Part shown: positions 32,139-33,543 of the stretch, piece after piece
Layout: each line of letters opens with the position of its first letter
How positions within the stretch are numbered: the stretch's first letter is position 1
Assembly (NCBI GenBank): GCA_900542555.1
Contig: UQNU01000020.1
Location: 1-33,543 of the forward strand
DNA: 33,543 nt
Origin: an uncultured Collinsella sp.
GTDB lineage: Bacteria; Actinomycetota; Coriobacteriia; Coriobacteriales; Coriobacteriaceae
Direction: 5' to 3'
Notes under the pieces: generated by a model
Database searches by the model: none
Seen by the model: the letters and a program-made list of their open reading frames with translations, nothing else
Told to the model about the DNA's origin: nothing
Made by a program: the position numbers and the translations under genes

Positions 32139-33020
32139 ATGCAAAACTTGCTTGAACTCAAAGGTATCTCACGCCGTGTGAGCGACCGCTTTTCACTACG
32201 CGATGTCACGCTCGCCGTGGAGCCCGGCCAGATTGTTGGCTTTGTGGGCGCAAACGGCGCCGGCAAAACCACGACGATTCGCGCCGCGCTTGGGCTTATA
32301 AAGCTCGATGCCGGCGAAGTGCACCTGTTTGGGCAGCACTGTGGCGCCGACGCGCCCGATGAAGCGCAGCGCTGCTTGCACACTCGTGTCGGCCTCGTGC
32401 TGGACACATGCCCCTTCCCTTCCACACTCAAGGTGACCGAAGTTGAGGCACTCGTAAGCCCGGCGTACCCCGCCTGGAGCCATGGCACCTTCGCCGACCT
32501 CCTCAGCCAATTTGGCCTCGATCCCAAGGCAAAGGTCAAGGACCTTTCCCGCGGCATGGGCATGAAGCTGCAGCTTGCCTGCGCGCTCAGCCACCAGGCC
32601 AAGCTGCTCGTTTTGGACGAAGCCACCGCGGGGCTTGATCCCATGGCACGCGAGGAGCTGCTTGATGAGCTGCTTGCCTTTGTCGCCGACGGCCAGCACA
32701 GCGTGCTGCTCTCGAGCCACATTACGTCTGACCTCGATCGCGCCGCCGACCGCGTCATCTGCATCGATAACGGCTCGATTGTGTTTGATCTGCCGCGCGA
32801 GGACATTACCGACCGTGCCGGCATCGCCCACTGTACCCAAGCACAGGCCGCCGAGCTTATGGCTTGCGTCGAAGGCGCCCGTGCCGTCCACCACGCCTAT
32901 AGCGTGGACGTGCTCGTGCCCAACCGTCGCGAAACGCTCGAGGCCTTCCCCGAGATTCCCTGCGATCGGGCAACCATTGACGACTATCTACGCCTCACGC
33001 TGAAAGGGGCTTCGAAATGA
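32139..33020 (+). CDS. ABC-2-type exporter ATP-binding protein
   Basis: 293 residues. Walker A GANGAGKTT (37-45), signature LSRGM (136-140), Walker B LLVLDEATAGLDP (156-168), and the H-loop in SSHI (about 190-193). It lies 23 nt after the GntR gene and overlaps the permease gene by 4 nt (ATGA), so the three are one operon. Such YtrA-linked ABC systems act in resistance to bacitracin-like peptides or cell-wall stress. Its specific substrate is unknown. Confidence 0.92.
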   Translation: MQNLLELKGISRRVSDRFSLRDVTLAVEPGQIVGFVGANGAGKTTTIRAALGLIKLDAGEVHLFGQHCGADAPDEAQRCLHTRVGLVLDTCPFPSTLKVTEVEALVSPAYPAWSHGTFADLLSQFGLDPKAKVKDLSRGMGMKLQLACALSHQAKLLVLDEATAGLDPMAREELLDELLAFVADGQHSVLLSSHITSDLDRAADRVICIDNGSIVFDLPREDITDRAGIAHCTQAQAAELMACVEGARAVHHAYSVDVLVPNRRETLEAFPEIPCDRATIDDYLRLTLKGASK

Positions 33021-33543
33021 AACGTGCCTTTATGTCCGAGACCGCCATCATGCGCTCATTTCTCCCGAGCATCGCGGGCGTCGGCCTGTTCATGTTCGTC
33101 GTGTTGACCCTCGCCAACGCGACAGACGGCGATTCCGGCATGAGCGCCGGCGCCTGTGCGGTCAGCGCCATGTCGCCCATCATAATCATGAACTCGCTAG
33201 CTGGCTACGATAACCAAAACGGCTGGGAGCGTTATCGAGCAACGTTGCCCTTCTCGCGCAAAGACATTATTTGCGCACGCTACCTGTGCATCGTTGTCTT
33301 CTCGGTCGTCATGGCATGCGCCGCCGCGCTTCTGAGCATCGTCTCCATCCCGCTTTTCAACAGCGCGGGTATCCCCTCGACGGGACAGGCCGTCTTTGAG
33401 ACCGCAATGGCCTCGGCGGCATCGATGCTCATCTCCCTTATGATGGTATTCTTGACACAGCCGCTGTTCTTTCGCTTTGGGCACATGGAGGCGCTGCTCG
33501 GGCACATGATTGATAAGGGCCTATCGAGCCCGCAGCGCCAGCA
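33017..33543 (+). CDS. ABC-2-type permease (partial, runs off the right edge)
   Basis: The ATG overlaps the ATPase stop (ATGA). The 175 visible residues have hydrophobic segments near 17-36, 45-62, 88-112 and 130-150. They contain the NQNGWERYRATLPFSRKDI motif (66-84), close to the D-x-x-GWERY-x-x-LP-x-SR pattern of the ABC-2 permeases that go with YtrA regulators. No stop is reached before 33543, so the C-terminal part is outside the window. Confidence 0.88.
   Translation, partial: MKRAFMSETAIMRSFLPSIAGVGLFMFVVLTLANATDGDSGMSAGACAVSAMSPIIIMNSLAGYDNQNGWERYRATLPFSRKDIICARYLCIVVFSVVMACAAALLSIVSIPLFNSAGIPSTGQAVFETAMASAASMLISLMMVFLTQPLFFRFGHMEALLGHMIDKGLSSPQRQ

Overview
The window is high-GC bacterial chromosome with tightly packed genes on both strands, good Shine-Dalgarno sites and ATG/GTG starts. 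Gene content and style (YtrA-type regulator operon, TetM-like translation GTPase, UvrA-like class II protein, Cache-MscS channel, many small Coriobacteriia-type proteins) suggest an actinobacterial gut anaerobe of the Coriobacteriia, most likely Collinsella. This is inferred from protein style, not from a database match. No tRNA, rRNA, CRISPR-cas or prophage module was seen.

Layout: 1-3609 is ordinary chromosome: the C-terminal end of a degenerate GGDEF protein, a flavodoxin-fold reductase with a Cys cluster, an ArsC/Spx-like protein lacking its cysteine, a CobW-family GTPase, and TrmL with an unusual insertion. 3740-7309 is an AT-richer accessory stretch, all on the minus strand: a serine recombinase, a lipoprotein, a DUF4230 membrane protein and an unrecognised Ala-rich partner. 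7547-12312 holds two related AAA+/winged-helix ATPases on either side of a UvrA-like ATPase. Each ATPase gene has its own set of 10-bp-phased repeats just upstream. 12405-16278 holds a TetM/EF-G-like GTPase with a leader that can fold two ways, a GNAT acetyltransferase, a small Cys-rich protein and RsmJ.

16530-20924 is a sensory/transport cluster: a Tat-type solute-binding lipoprotein with no ABC permease, 12 nt ahead of a 1027-residue channel with two Cache-like extracytoplasmic modules fused to an MscS pore, then a small four-helix membrane protein. A paralogue of that small protein lies beyond a LysR regulator. 22786-27948 carries RlmA, a MATE exporter, a LysR/EamA divergent pair and uracil-DNA glycosylase. 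27999-31181 carries an SDR and a YhhQ/VUT-type (queuosine-precursor) transporter in one operon behind a structured leader, then release factor 3. The right end is a YtrA-type GntR regulator, ABC ATPase and ABC-2 permease operon, cut by the window edge.

The most striking non-coding object is in the 553-bp gap between prfC and the GntR operon: eight copies of a roughly 17-bp sequence in strictly alternating orientation, repeating with an 80/80/81-bp period. The other leading candidates for something undescribed are the binding-protein plus Cache-MscS pair and the two ATPases with their own phased iterons. Two 33-nt hairpins, at 3688-3720 and 8653-8685, are homologous with paired compensatory changes and point to a dispersed hairpin family.
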